64,000 nucleotides of DNA, from contig OU964926.1 in the NCBI GenBank assembly GCA_918807975.1, forward strand, positions 2,356,001 through 2,420,000, written 5' to 3'. The notes under the pieces are model-generated. The model searched no databases and was not told where the DNA came from. It saw nothing but the letters and a program-made list of their open reading frames with translations. Position 1 is the first letter of the stretch. Each line of letters begins with the position of its first letter. This DNA comes from Aplidium turbinatum (lineage: Eukaryota; Chordata; Ascidiacea; Aplousobranchia; Polyclinidae). This document shows positions 1 through 12,500 of the stretch, piece after piece. Position numbers and translations under genes: made by a program.

Positions 1-187
1 CGGATGAAAATGGAAGACAGACACCATACTCTAGTATCACCCTTGTTTGGGATCATCAATGGTGCATGTCGTCCATGTTGTCTTGAGCGGGAATCGAACT
101 ATCAACTGGATGTTAATTGTGGGTATCGATAGACCGTGACCTTAATGACGTCTACGAATTCCCACACCTACTGTGACCGACGTAAAC

Positions 188-379
188 ACCGTAAAACAAG
201 ACAACTTTAATCGGACGGACAACTTTGTCCAATTTTGTGGTCTTCATGTTTTATTGGCTTTATGTAATGGATGATATTGTTAATTGTTATCCATTCAGCA
301 AATCCACTAAAACATGAAGACCGTATTGTGATCAGACTTTAACTCACAAATATTGGACAAAGTTGTGCTGTTTTACGGT
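188..379. repeat. Foldback MITE
   Basis: The two ends are long inverted copies: ACCGTAAAACA, ACAACTTTGTCCAAT and GGTCTTCATGTTTTA appear in order on the left and reversed on the right. There is no coding capacity. It lies just left of the first ACSL exon; the remaining bases 1-187 and 380-453 show nothing recognisable. Confidence 0.7.
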
Positions 380-453
380 ACCTATTTCACTTTTGTTAGT
401 ATTCTTGTTTAAATGTCTATATAACTACATAAACCTTGCTGATGTATTTACAG

Positions 454-565
454 GATGATCCAACTGTGCGGGCGTGCCCGCTTATGCTTAAGGAACCAAT
501 CAACTATATGGATGAGACGGCTCAGACTCTTCACGAAAATTTTTTAAGAGGACTGAAAGCATCAA
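454..565 (+). CDS. ACSL: ACSL exon a (first exon in window)
   Basis: The acceptor is tatttacag and the donor is gtaatt. The frame opens [10 protein letters not shown] and ends LRGLKAS, leaving one base. It matches the stretch before NGPCLG in vertebrate ACSL1. Because it begins in phase 0 with no start codon, at least one earlier exon must exist. Confidence 0.85.
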
Positions 566-3500
566 GTAATTGTGTTGATGGCTGAGATGAATTTTTTTTT
601 GGGATGGTTAATTGGTTAACCGTAGCAAGAGTAGTGCAATTATTTGGCGTTTTTTACGATAAAATGAAGGTTAAATTTTGTCTTGGGCATTTCAAACCAG
701 AGCATTCTGGTAGTGCGATGTATTTCCGTGTGAGGAACAATTTTTTCAAATTTTGTAACAATTTGACAGTCTACGTTCACATCCATAATTGAAACTTTTT
801 CATGTAGATCTCGGTGCACATTTTCATGGAAGCTCTGACAATTTAAAACAGAAAAAATGGAGTTGCAAAGTTTGAGAATTGTTGGAACGAATTAGTCGAA
901 AATTGGTTGGCTTAATAACCCAGAAAGCAAAATCCGTTATTTTTACATTGATTCAACATCTGCAGACGTTGAATCAATGTAAAATGACGGATTTTGCTGT
1001 CTGGGAACTGATCATTCTGCTGCCAGAATTGATGATTTTAGAAACTAGGCTACCCCACAAGTTGTGCAAGGTTTGCCTTCTTAAGCTCAATCACTGTCAT
1101 AAATGGTTAGTCCTGCAGCTCTGCCGGTTATCATTGCTAAGTGATGTACTTGGTGTTTCTCTAGATTCTAGAACATGATGCATGAGATGACTCGTTGACA
1201 ATGGTTTTATGTTTAATGCAGGTAATGGGCCGTGTCTTGGATGGAGGCCAGGTCCAGGGAAACCTTATGAGTGGATAACCTACCAGCAAGTGAGTTCGGA
1301 ATGAGGCTTAGTTTGGCCCAAAATCAATTGTAGGATAGTTTCATCTCTGTTCGTAAAAAACGTTTGTTTTTTTTTCTGATGCGATTTGACATTTGTAAAT
1401 CGTTATAGTTATTGGTGTCACTGATGATATTACAGAATCTTGTTCGATTCGTTTTGAGCCATGGTGAGCTGTTAGAAGTCCTTGTTACTTCTAGCTATGT
1501 ATAAAGTCCATGTGTGCTGTTTTGCCAACAATAGAATGATGATTCATAAAAAACAAAAATGAGAAGTTAAACAGAACTACTCAGTTTTCATTGCGGCACG
1601 GTGAACCACGAGTCACCTGCATCTGTGCATGGTTGAATCCCACTTTTATTTTTCAGGTCTTGGACAGAGCTCAAAAATTTGGTTCGGGTTTGATAATGGA
1701 AGGGGCCAACCCTAACCCGCAGCAATTTATTGGGATATTTTCACAAAACTGCGTCGAATGGAAAGTCGTTGAACAAGCCTGCAATTCATTTTCGATGGTG
1801 GTGGTTCCCCTGTATGACACACTTGGGCCACAGTCTATACAACACATAGTTAATCAATGTAAGTCGGTTATTTGTTTCAAATTTTGATTATATTCGTAAC
1901 TTCTGTTCTTCCTTTCTTTATTGTGTTATTTGATGTACGCTTTATTCGATAGTTGTAAGATGTTTTGGTACTGCTTTGAAGCAGCCATTTCTTACCGAAA
2001 TGCCTCGTTAAGCCAAGCTTTGTTACTATTTTAACATGGAGGCACGTTAAGAAATTCAGTTTATGTTGTTCGTCCAAACAAATTGTAAGGAAACAATATG
2101 CAAAAAAATCAACTGCTGTTTATTTTCATCATTATCCATCGAAGTAACTCGTTCGTATTATTTTGTTTGTCAACTTATTCCAATTTTTGACTTCACAAGC
2201 TTCAAGCACATCATCTAATTCTAATATGTGCCTACAGCCACTCCAAGGCACATTGTTGTTTGTTCCCAGTTAACTATTTTCCGAGAGACAAAACAATGAC
2301 GTACTTCCGAGACACGTAATTTCAAGACTGCAGCACTGACAGCAGCCCACTACCAATCTAAGCAGCTGGTGTTATCATGGTTGTCTGTGCACTTTCAGAA
2401 GCTTAGTATTTGTAATCGGTCAACACCGCTTCAAAACTTGCCTTCTTGCATTCACATCAGCCTGCTAAGTAACCGGTTAATTTAATGGTTTTCAACTTTT
2501 GTATAACCACCTTTCAAAGAACCATCAAGCATGTAGCTCTCGGGACTCTAAGAGTGGTCCTGGGCACAAGTTTTGTAGAATTAATTTTAAGAGTATGAAG
2601 TTTAGTGCGAAAGTTTTACTACTGTTTCTAATGTGTGTTTTTACATAGCGCTGTATCCATCGCAAATATGCGTCGCTCCTCAGCTCTCTACAAAGCAGAC
2701 AATATCAGTGCAGCCGTATAGAGGGGCAGCCGAGTGCATTATTATTCTGAAATTATTCCTTTGCTGAGTGCCAAGAAGAAACAAGATTCAGTAGCACTTT
2801 TAAAAAGTCTTTGGTATGACCCGACAAGGTATCGAACCCATGTCTACCGATTCAGAGGCGGACGCACTAATCACTAAGCCATCAATCCATTCACGGACTT
2901 TCTCGAAACTTTCTGCGGAGCCCAGGTTGGCTGCCATTGGATCATTTACGACAATGTAACGTCTTTAAACGACGTAGTGACCAATGACGATGTTTGATGT
3001 CACTCTTATGCAGGTGAACTGAAGATCGTCGTCGTCGATAAGAAAGTGAAGGCGAAAGGATTATTGAACGGTATAGCGAATAAGAGTTTTGCCTTGGATC
3101 TTATCATAATAATGGAAGAGCCTGGTCAGGAAATTGTTGAATTGGCCACCACTGCTGGAGTGAAACTGATGACATTTGCTGATGTAGAAAGCAACGGCGA
3201 TGCTAACCTGAAGGAATTTGTTGTAAGATAAAATTGACTTTCTATAATAGGCCACTTTGTTCCTATTTCACGTCGCGCAAGGATTAGAATCATCAGATAA
3301 AAAATTTATTCTCTATAGTTGACAGTCCCGTCTGAACCTGGGACCAAACAATTGTGAGGATCTCGTAATTTGGTTTCAACCTATCTTTATAAAAGCTGAT
3401 CCGTTTTTGCTCGCTTTAGATTGTTTTCTTCCAAATAGTCAAACAAAAATGTTTATAAACTTTGCCTTTGGGTAGGATATAAAAGTTTTTGCTCGGGGCG

Positions 3501-6500
3501 TGCATTCAAGCGCAAACCTTTTTTAGTCTTGTTGACAAAAGAGGCGTGAACACTCGGCAAGACTTTCCATCATAGTTGTTTTTAAAGATTTTTTGTTGGC
3601 CGCAAGAGTTCAATGATTATATTTCAGTTGCATTATATGAATCCAGTTACGCAGTATATCGTGTTATAAAAGTAGTTCTCTTAAAAAGACGAAAGCGACA
3701 GAAAGTAACCAACTGTTTTGATAGTTCGTCACTGACTGCATTCAATGCGCATCTACCAGAACAAATAAAAGTATATATGCTCTTTTTCTGTCTTTAAATT
3801 ACTCTTTATTTTCTACTTGGCAGCCCCCTAAACCCGATGACCTACACACGATTTGCTACACAAGTGGGACCACTGGATTACCTAAAGGGGCGATGCTCAC
3901 TCACAAAAACTACATTGCTAACGCAGCTGGCGTATTTTGTCTAGGACATGACGTAAGTTGCAATCTCATTCACCAAATTGGTAACTCTTGCATTAGTTTT
4001 TATCATGAGACATGCATGGCCCACTGCAGATAAGGCCAGATTTGTCACATTTTGAAGGATTTTATCAACAGGCTGACTCAAATTGTCTTAAACATTGCAG
4101 TTTCTATAACTGAAGTTCTTTCAGAAAATATTGTAAGAGGGTAACAAACATTTCCTTTATTAGTAATAAGTATTTAAAGCTTTGTACGATATCGTGAACT
4201 TTCTTTGAGTTGATTGATAGTTATTAATCTTTATAAATGCCAATTGTAATACGAAATGAAACCTCTATCAGAAGTAGTTTTCTCCAAACCATCAACATTA
4301 ACGTAAACGGAGAAAATAAACATTTTCTACAATTCAGTAAATTGTTTCTGATCTTTACTCAATGCACATTATAAAAAAATACGTCTTGGCAGGGCCATTG
4401 AGTGCATAATTGGGCCCGGTACCAAGCCAAACTCCGGGTCCCCTCAAAGTTTGAATTGGCAATGCACAAATAAATATATGTACGACCTGAGTTTCTCTTT
4501 CACAAGTTTACTTTTTCTGCATAATTAGTGCAAACTATTATTTATCACATAGGTCTTCACAACAAGTACGGTGTGTGGAAAAAATAACATAACATACATA
4601 AAATAATAACCGTTTTAAATACGTTTTCCTGCAGAAATGACAAACTTTAGAAAAGATCCTGAATACTTGGTGCAAAATAACATACGTCTTTCTTTAGCAT
4701 ACACACAACACGACTACAAAAATAATTGCCAATGCAGCAGCCAAAAGAAAGACCATGAAATTGTAATGATAAATGTTTATCAGGGGTGTAGTCAGGGGGG
4801 CAAGCAAAGGGAGCAATTGCCTCCCCTCGAAATATTTTAAAGTAACATTTCACACTCTATTACAGGATCATTTGACAAAGTTTTACTATCAATTTTGGCT
4901 GAAAGAATGGCAATTTTAAGATATGTTTTAAAAAATTTTCTGGGGGAGGACCCCAGTGAGTGCTCCACCTTCGATGAAACTCGTTGCCACTCCAGGCTCA
5001 CTCACATATGAAAAAATACTTATTTGCCACCCCTGAAATTTTGTGCTGGCTGCACCCCTGATATTATATTTCATAGCCTACGTAAAATTTCAAGATTAAT
5101 ACTCGATCTTGCCTCACACCATCACATACACCAAAGGGATGAGAATTATGGTATCCCTACTTTACAATCATACATTGTTTTGCATAAAAATACAAGAATT
5201 GTACAAATATCATCGGATCATTGAACAAGCTTTGAAAACTTTACTTGGTCAAATTCATTTGAACAGTCTAAACATATACGGTACTGTAGTACAGTAAATA
5301 AGTGTAGGCAATGGGTTTAGCAAAATGCAAGATAGTTAACCTATTGATTTAAAAAAATACACTTACAGAAGTTGAAGCCAAACTGATTGTCAGTCATACA
5401 TAGCCTACAAAGACTCTATTTATGAAAAACAAAATCCTTAAAAATTGTTGAATGTCATGTTGGCAAATGTGTTTGGGCTATCACAATAACTACTGTTGTC
5501 TTTGTTGCTTTTCACAGCACGTACAATTTCAAAATACATGCAATAATTAGGTGCATGTCCAAGATACATTGAAGAAATGACTAGAAAAAGGTAACATACA
5601 AAAATCATAAGACGGATTAATACTCTTAGTTGTGGTACCCAGCTGATTAATTGATACCAATTTTTTAACACTTTGTTTTGAACATATCTACAACGCAAAG
5701 GTACGAAAACCAACAAAGGTATATAATCATCACGTTCCTATCTTGTAGGAGGGTTTGGATACAATGCATCATTGTTCATCACGATGAGCACTTCTTAGTC
5801 TTACAGCATTTTTATAACAAAAGTAGAACACTCCTAATGCAGTAAGCTACATACTCACCATGGCACTGAGGTTTAACACCAAGGTCTACTGAAATCTGTA
5901 CATGCCAACAATACCAGCTCCACCAGTCACTCTAACTCCATCAACGGATAACGAGAGAGGTGAACAGGTGGTAGACAAAAACTTTCTAATTACTTTTATG
6001 TTCATACTTGTCACTTAAATACTTTTGTAGTAAGTATTAATTCTTTCAACTTTGTCTTGTTTTGAAGTTGTTCTTGAACTCCTTGTGTTTTTGCTGCTTG
6101 TTTTTATATGTGGCAAAGCTTCTTTATTAATGAAGTAAAACCTGGTCAAATGCTGAGTCATTTTCAAACCACTGATATTTTATTAAGAAATTGGAATGCC
6201 TTTCTACCACCAGAAAGTGGTCCATCACCATGAATATGCTTAAAAGCAACTTCGTTCCTTTGTTCAACATCACACAACTGAACTTTCCTTTCTATTTTCC
6301 TGTTCTTTTTTTGATGAATGAACTTTCCGCGAAAGGACACAATCATTTAAATACAAAATTATAACTTTCAAAAATGTTTGTAATGGCCCTGATTAACTGT
6401 AACAGCAAAAATTCTGCATCTAAATGGTGATTGCTATGAACTACGAATAAAACTAGATAAAAGTCTTCGCTAAGCACCTTGTTATAAGGAGGATTTTTAA

Positions 6501-9500
6501 AAGTACCCCACTTTTGAGACGATGTTTCAGCCTAACACTTACCAGCAAAAAATAAACTTGTTGCTTCAGGATGTTCACAAACGAGTTTAATTGAAAAAGC
6601 GATGACATTTAAAAAAGTTTTTTCTAGTAGACTCACTTTTTAACATATCCATCATGTAATTTTGTTTTTAAAAACACAGCTCCTAAATGTCAAAAAGCTG
6701 TTTATGGTAAATATAACACAGTGGTACTTTGTGGGCTATTGTTGCCGCAAAAGTGTTTTAGCTTGTAAAAACATTAATGATTTTGTTAGATTTGTTTCAA
6801 TGTTAACATTATGTTAAGATTAACTTGATTGAGCAGTCTTTGACCCATTGTAGATTTAAAAGCATTTCTAACTCCTTCAATCCTATTTATTTCCAGTAGA
6901 TCTAGTCTAAGTCTAAATTACCATAGTCCAAGTCTAAATTACCATGTTGCACCGGTATATCGCGATTTCGGGTATTGAACCACTTTCAATACAACTCCAT
7001 AACCAGCACATTAAAATTTACAGCAATTCAGTTTACAAAAAGGCTAAATAAAAATGACTGTGGCTATCATTCCCATACAAGGGTTGCCAGACATGGAATT
7101 CTGCCCAATTTTGAGAAAATACTGTAGCCTACGTTAAATTGCCCACTCCATTTTTTTTTATAAAGTGTAGCACACTGCAAAAACTTAATCAAAATACAGT
7201 CAAGTTACTACAATTTTTCATGCATATTACAAAGTATTTGACTTGCGATAACTTGAAAAGATCCAGTGTCTAAATATACCGTACTTGGAGCAAAACTAAA
7301 GTCTTGATTTTTTATTATTACAGTGCAGTGTTAAACACTTGTCATGCAGCCACTTAAAAAATGTGGGCATAAAAAGATCTGGGGGCTTGATTTAATTCTT
7401 TCAATTCTGATCACTTTCACAAAAGCATGGCTAATAAAACCTACTGAGACACTGTCATTTTGAATAAACCATGCCATAATAGCAACCACAAAAATGACTG
7501 CAATGATGAATGATGAGTTTTTTCATGATGAAATCAGCACCTGTCAGTTAGGCAATTAGGCATACTTTAAAGCTTGGAAAAACTTAAAAGGTATAGTTTT
7601 TGCATAATCAAAATAAAACATTCATACTTGTTTGACACATCATTGGGCTATGTTAGCTAAAGCAGTGACACTAGACAAGGCACTCTAACAGCTGCAAGGT
7701 ATTACGGTATCTGTTAAACATACCCAAAGATTAAATTGGTGAATGCCTAACCTATTCTGGTATACCTATGCCTGTTGAACTGCCCAGGTACTTTTCAGTT
7801 TTAAGTATCAACTAAGCAGCTTCAAAAAGAAAACAGACCCATCACCAGTGGTTTGAACTGCTGGACTTGGCTGGGCTGCATTGATCAAAAGTCTCACCAA
7901 ATAGCCAGTTGAGTATGTGGGAGTGGCAAATAAATCATGTTTAGTTAACTCTAGTTAAAATAACAATAACACATGAACTTTTTATCAATCAACTGCTTTT
8001 AACTTTTCTTTAGCAATCGCTATCTTTTCGAATATCCTGCCACATTTTGCCAGCAACTCAGACTGTTAATGTTTCAAAGAAAAATGTGACAAATCAATGA
8101 GACATGCTAAAGTTAAAGCATCCCCTTGTGCCAGCTGCACTTAAACTGATAGAATCATTTAGCGGACAGAACACCAGCGTAGCATATTGTGTGGAAGACA
8201 CTTGGAACAAAGCTTGATGTGCCACCGAAACCTAACTCCATGGTTTTATAATAAACCAAAATAGGGAGCAGCGCTGACTCGAAAACTATATGTCACTTCG
8301 CTGCTTGCTGTCGTCTGTTGTATCGCATCTGTGATCGTAGTGTACTGTTATATGTTATCGCAATGGGCGCAAATAAAAACACGATTATTATTATTATACC
8401 CCACCCAGGACTGGACTTAAATCGGCCCACGTAGTTTAAAGTCTATCGAATACAAACAGGAGTTGGCCGTTTCAATTCCAACATACACAATTGCACAAGT
8501 GAGGTTTTGCTTCCTCTGCGACCTGCAAATGCGGCGCGGAGAAACAAAATGCAGCCCATTTTCAAGTGTTGCCATCTGCAAAGCTTCACATGGAATGCAT
8601 GATGTGGGATCATTGGACGAAACATATCGTCACATACGAAGAAAGACTAAGGTGTGCAACTTGCACCAACTCATCCGCATGCCGACACAATGAGGTCTAC
8701 CTGTGCCTCTTGACAGGCGATTTCATGGTCATTGGTCATGTCTGACAATTCTTATCAAAACACAACCGTGCAATATAAATGATTTAGATTTTAGAGGAAT
8801 GCAAAAACTTGTTTATTGAAGTTCCGTGCGTGCATGGTATTAATACTGATCATGTAGGTGTTAAATAAATTGGTATTCCTGACTACACTTGCTGGGACAG
8901 TACACTTGACCTTTTTGTGAGCACGATGGTTAAATGTGCTGCAACTGCAATGGTACATCACACCACCCTGGGCAATGGGTTGGTCCAAAGAGCTTGACCT
9001 CTGATTCTAATCTTTGAGGTGCAAGCGCACTGTCATTGGAAATGTGAGATTTCCTCCTTTCATCATTGATATGATATTGAAATATATCAATGATGAATCA
9101 TGAAAATTGCTATTGATACACTACATTCGCGATGGGATGGCGCAGCGGATATGGTGTTTGCTTTCAACTATGCTAACCTGGTTGGACACTCGGCTTAAAC
9201 TGCTTGTTTGGAACACTGCCCATCTCTGCTCAGGGCGTAATGAATTGGGTGGGTATGATTACAGAAGGACAGGCGGCCGAGAGAAAATAACTGGCCATCC
9301 TACTTTCCTTAGCGCCGACGGCTTAGTACAACGAGGACCGTATCTTCTTATCCCCAACACTTGGATTAAAGTAGACCACCCTAACCGTTTCACTACATTC
9401 AATAACACAAAAGACTAACAAGAAATTACGCAGTGCTCTGAATGCGTACGCTCAAATCTATCAATCAAACTAAAATATAATGCCCCCCCCCCCATGATGT

Positions 9501-12500
9501 GTATTGGCAACGAAGACTGAACTGAATCTTTAGACTCTTTGGTTCACGGCTGCTGACTTCCTCAGCTTACCTGTTGTTGAAACCCTTCAACTATTTTTGA
9601 ATGAAAACCTATTTTGCAACTTATTTTTGGTTGGTGTATGACTTGCAAGTTGGTGACGTTGCAAGTTGGTGTATGACTTGCAAGTCGTCGTCACATAGTT
9701 TAAACATTGAAGGATTGACCGAACAGCTTTGTATGATAAAGGAACTTATCCAGTCGACTTATCACGTATAAAAACTGATGGGTCCGTCCGTTCAATGTCC
9801 ACTCCCTTTGAAGCGTATTAATTCACAATACCTTATGATTCCAGACCTTTCTGAAAATGAATCCGGAAGATGTGCACCTCTCCTACCTACCTCTGGCCCA
9901 TGTGTTCGAAAGAGTTCTTCAGGCGCAAGTATTTTACGCCGGGGCAAAGTGAGTATTATGGAGTCGATTATTTTCTTTCGAAGCATGACATGAGAAGATT
10001 TCCCGCACTGAATTGAAAGATATGACGTATATTAGCTTCAATCTTTATGCGTCAGTAAGCTGGAGTTGTTGTACTAGTCTGACATGAAGTGCTTTGTCTT
10101 ATATCCCATTCGACTTCACCGCTGCTTGACATGAAAATATCCAAGCCCTAGGCTTCGGTTTCACAACTGACCGCACAGTGCACATTTTGCTACACCTGAT
10201 TGGAAACACTGCATTACTTTTCTAGAGTTGGTTACTTCCAAGGTGACGTCAAACTGCTCTTGGATGACGTGGCCGCCCTGAAGCCAACGGTGTTCGCCAT
10301 GGTGCCGAGGCTCATCAACAGAATGTATGATAAGGTAGGAGCCACCAACATGGCCGATAATTGTATTTGGCTCAATAATAACTATGTGCTTCTTGCAATC
10401 AGAAAACTAATCGCGTTTGACGTCATGTCATACCATCAAAGCGAGCGAAACCTCGATTTTAACTTTGAAGCGTTCACCGTTAACGAACGACATTGTTATA
10501 TAGTTTGCTGCAAATTGTTTTCTAAGGCATATGCAGCTAATAAGGCCCGGCCGCGAAAATTTTTTTCCCACGAGATTTCTGTCTCATTTACATATGTTGG
10601 TAAAAGTTTGTATTAAAACCGTATGAATGCAACATTTTCTCGTTGGCACGGTTGGTTCAGTGGTTTCATCCTCTGCCTAGTGTTCGTGAGAACGAGGGTT
10701 CGACGCCCGACAAAGTCAAATTTTTTTTTTACTTTAAATTAATTTTTGCGGTGCACAAGAGCTTTTCAAAAAAAGTAGGGTTAGGGAAAGCTTATATTTT
10801 ATTATCATTGCAGAATTTGATTGGTAAATAGTTATTTCGCAATCTGAATCAACCAATCTCTTAACACTTTCGGAAAATCTTACTTTTAGAGTGACTAGAA
10901 TCAATGATACAAAAATCTCGTGGGAAAAAAAATTTCGCGTCCCGGCCGGTAATAAGGCCCACCTCCGGGATCTCCGTTGTTACAAATCTTTTAAACAAAA
11001 GTGAAATCTCTGGTTGCTGCTATGGTGAATTGAGACTGACTGGTAAAGTTTCACAGCTTCACAGCCTAAAGTTTACAACTTTTTGAGTTATGGAAATTTG
11101 AAGTTTGGGGGGACTGAAATTGAGTGGTTTTATTAATTTTCACATATTTTAGACTGTTCTACAGTTAACAAACCGCTTTGACTTCCGTTTTTTTGCACTT
11201 TATATGAAAGATATGTGCATGCTGATGCAGTAAAACCAATAAATTTAAACTTTTTTTCTAATTAAAGCAAGACTGATACTGATGATCACGACTAGGCTAA
11301 TGTTGGTAATAAGGCTCATGGGCACATGGGGTAGGAAAATTGTACCGTTGTGCACCCCTGGTTAAGAAAGTGAGGATTATAGACTTGAGTGACCCAAAAA
11401 ATTCTTGTTACACCATTAATCCAATTTGTTATTGCAATGGAAATATCATAATTTCAGTATCAAAATACTTTAGTATCCCTACCACATCTAAAAACACCAT
11501 GTCGCTTTGAAAAAAAAATAGAGCATGGGGTAGGAGGGAATAGTAGTCTCTGTGTATTTACTTATTAGTTCTGTGCCTGTGTTGCCGATTAGAAGTTGTT
11601 TTGTGGTGTTGTTATTGTGAAAATCACTTTTGAAAATCACACCTTTTCTATCACTTTTGGTGCAAATTCAAATCGGGCCTTATTCGCAACACATGCATCT
11701 AATAAGGCCCGCTTGAGATTTTTTTTATTTTTTTTATATTTCACAACACCTTTTACTTAGAAACTTGTTTCACAGATATGTTGTTTAGATAGATCTAAAG
11801 TATCCGTATTCCAAGTTTCGTTCAAAACTATGCAGTATTTAGAAAAATATTTAGGTTTGAAAATTAGCTGGGCTTATTAGCTACAGGTACCTTACTTGTG
11901 AATGTCCGATGTTTCACTGGCTGGTTTGTGGTGGAAGGGGATCTCACCCTTGACTATGACTTTGCATTTCTCTTTGCCACTCACCACTTGTTGTACCACC
12001 TAGTAAACAAACCATTTTGAATCTCCAGATCTGGTCCGGTGCATCTCAATCCATGGTGAAAAAGTTTCTCTTAATCCGAGCCACCAGCGCAAAGATGAAG
12101 TTGCTCAACCGATCAATTGTGACCAGAGACACTTTCTGGGATAAGCTGGTCTTTAAGTATGTGATTCGGTGACTCAATGGCAGCTGTTCAGTTCAGCAGG
12201 CCTTAGCACTTAGGGCTGTACTATGAGAGAAATCATGGGCTATAGTCGAAGGGAGTTCAATCTGCAATCGACGGCATACCTTTAAGTGTCGTGGCACAGC
12301 GACATGTTCTTAAGCCGTGCCGAACCGTTCGGCGGCCTATCGAATGCCGGACCAGGTCTCTCACCAGGCGGCAATGCAGCCTAACATCCAATTATATGTG
12401 AGCCTGGAGATTCACTCCAGTGGTACTGTTTAGAATTTTGCAACTAGGTTGGAAAGTAAGTAAGTGAGTTTTCTACAAGATTTACAATCCATGAAACTGC

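Larger units (their letters stand above)
3953..9844. other. ACSL 5.9-kb intron, mostly featureless
   Basis: The intron holds a hAT-like MITE at 4781-5060 and a SINE near 9134-9420. Between 5061 and 9130 I see AT-rich DNA with a short ATT microsatellite near 8384 and a small direct repeat at 6899-6945. I see no gene or clear element there. A poly-C run lies at 9482 and direct repeats of ACTTGCAAGT at 9640-9690. Confidence 0.5.

Noticed and set aside
921-1003. CRISPR-like or rho-independent terminator hairpin
   Set aside because: The genome is eukaryotic and the palindrome recurs as a dispersed repeat, so prokaryotic features do not apply.
2813-2886. Possible functional tRNA gene, minus strand
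   Set aside because: A and B boxes are present, but the T stem and acceptor stem do not pair. It is better read as a SINE head.
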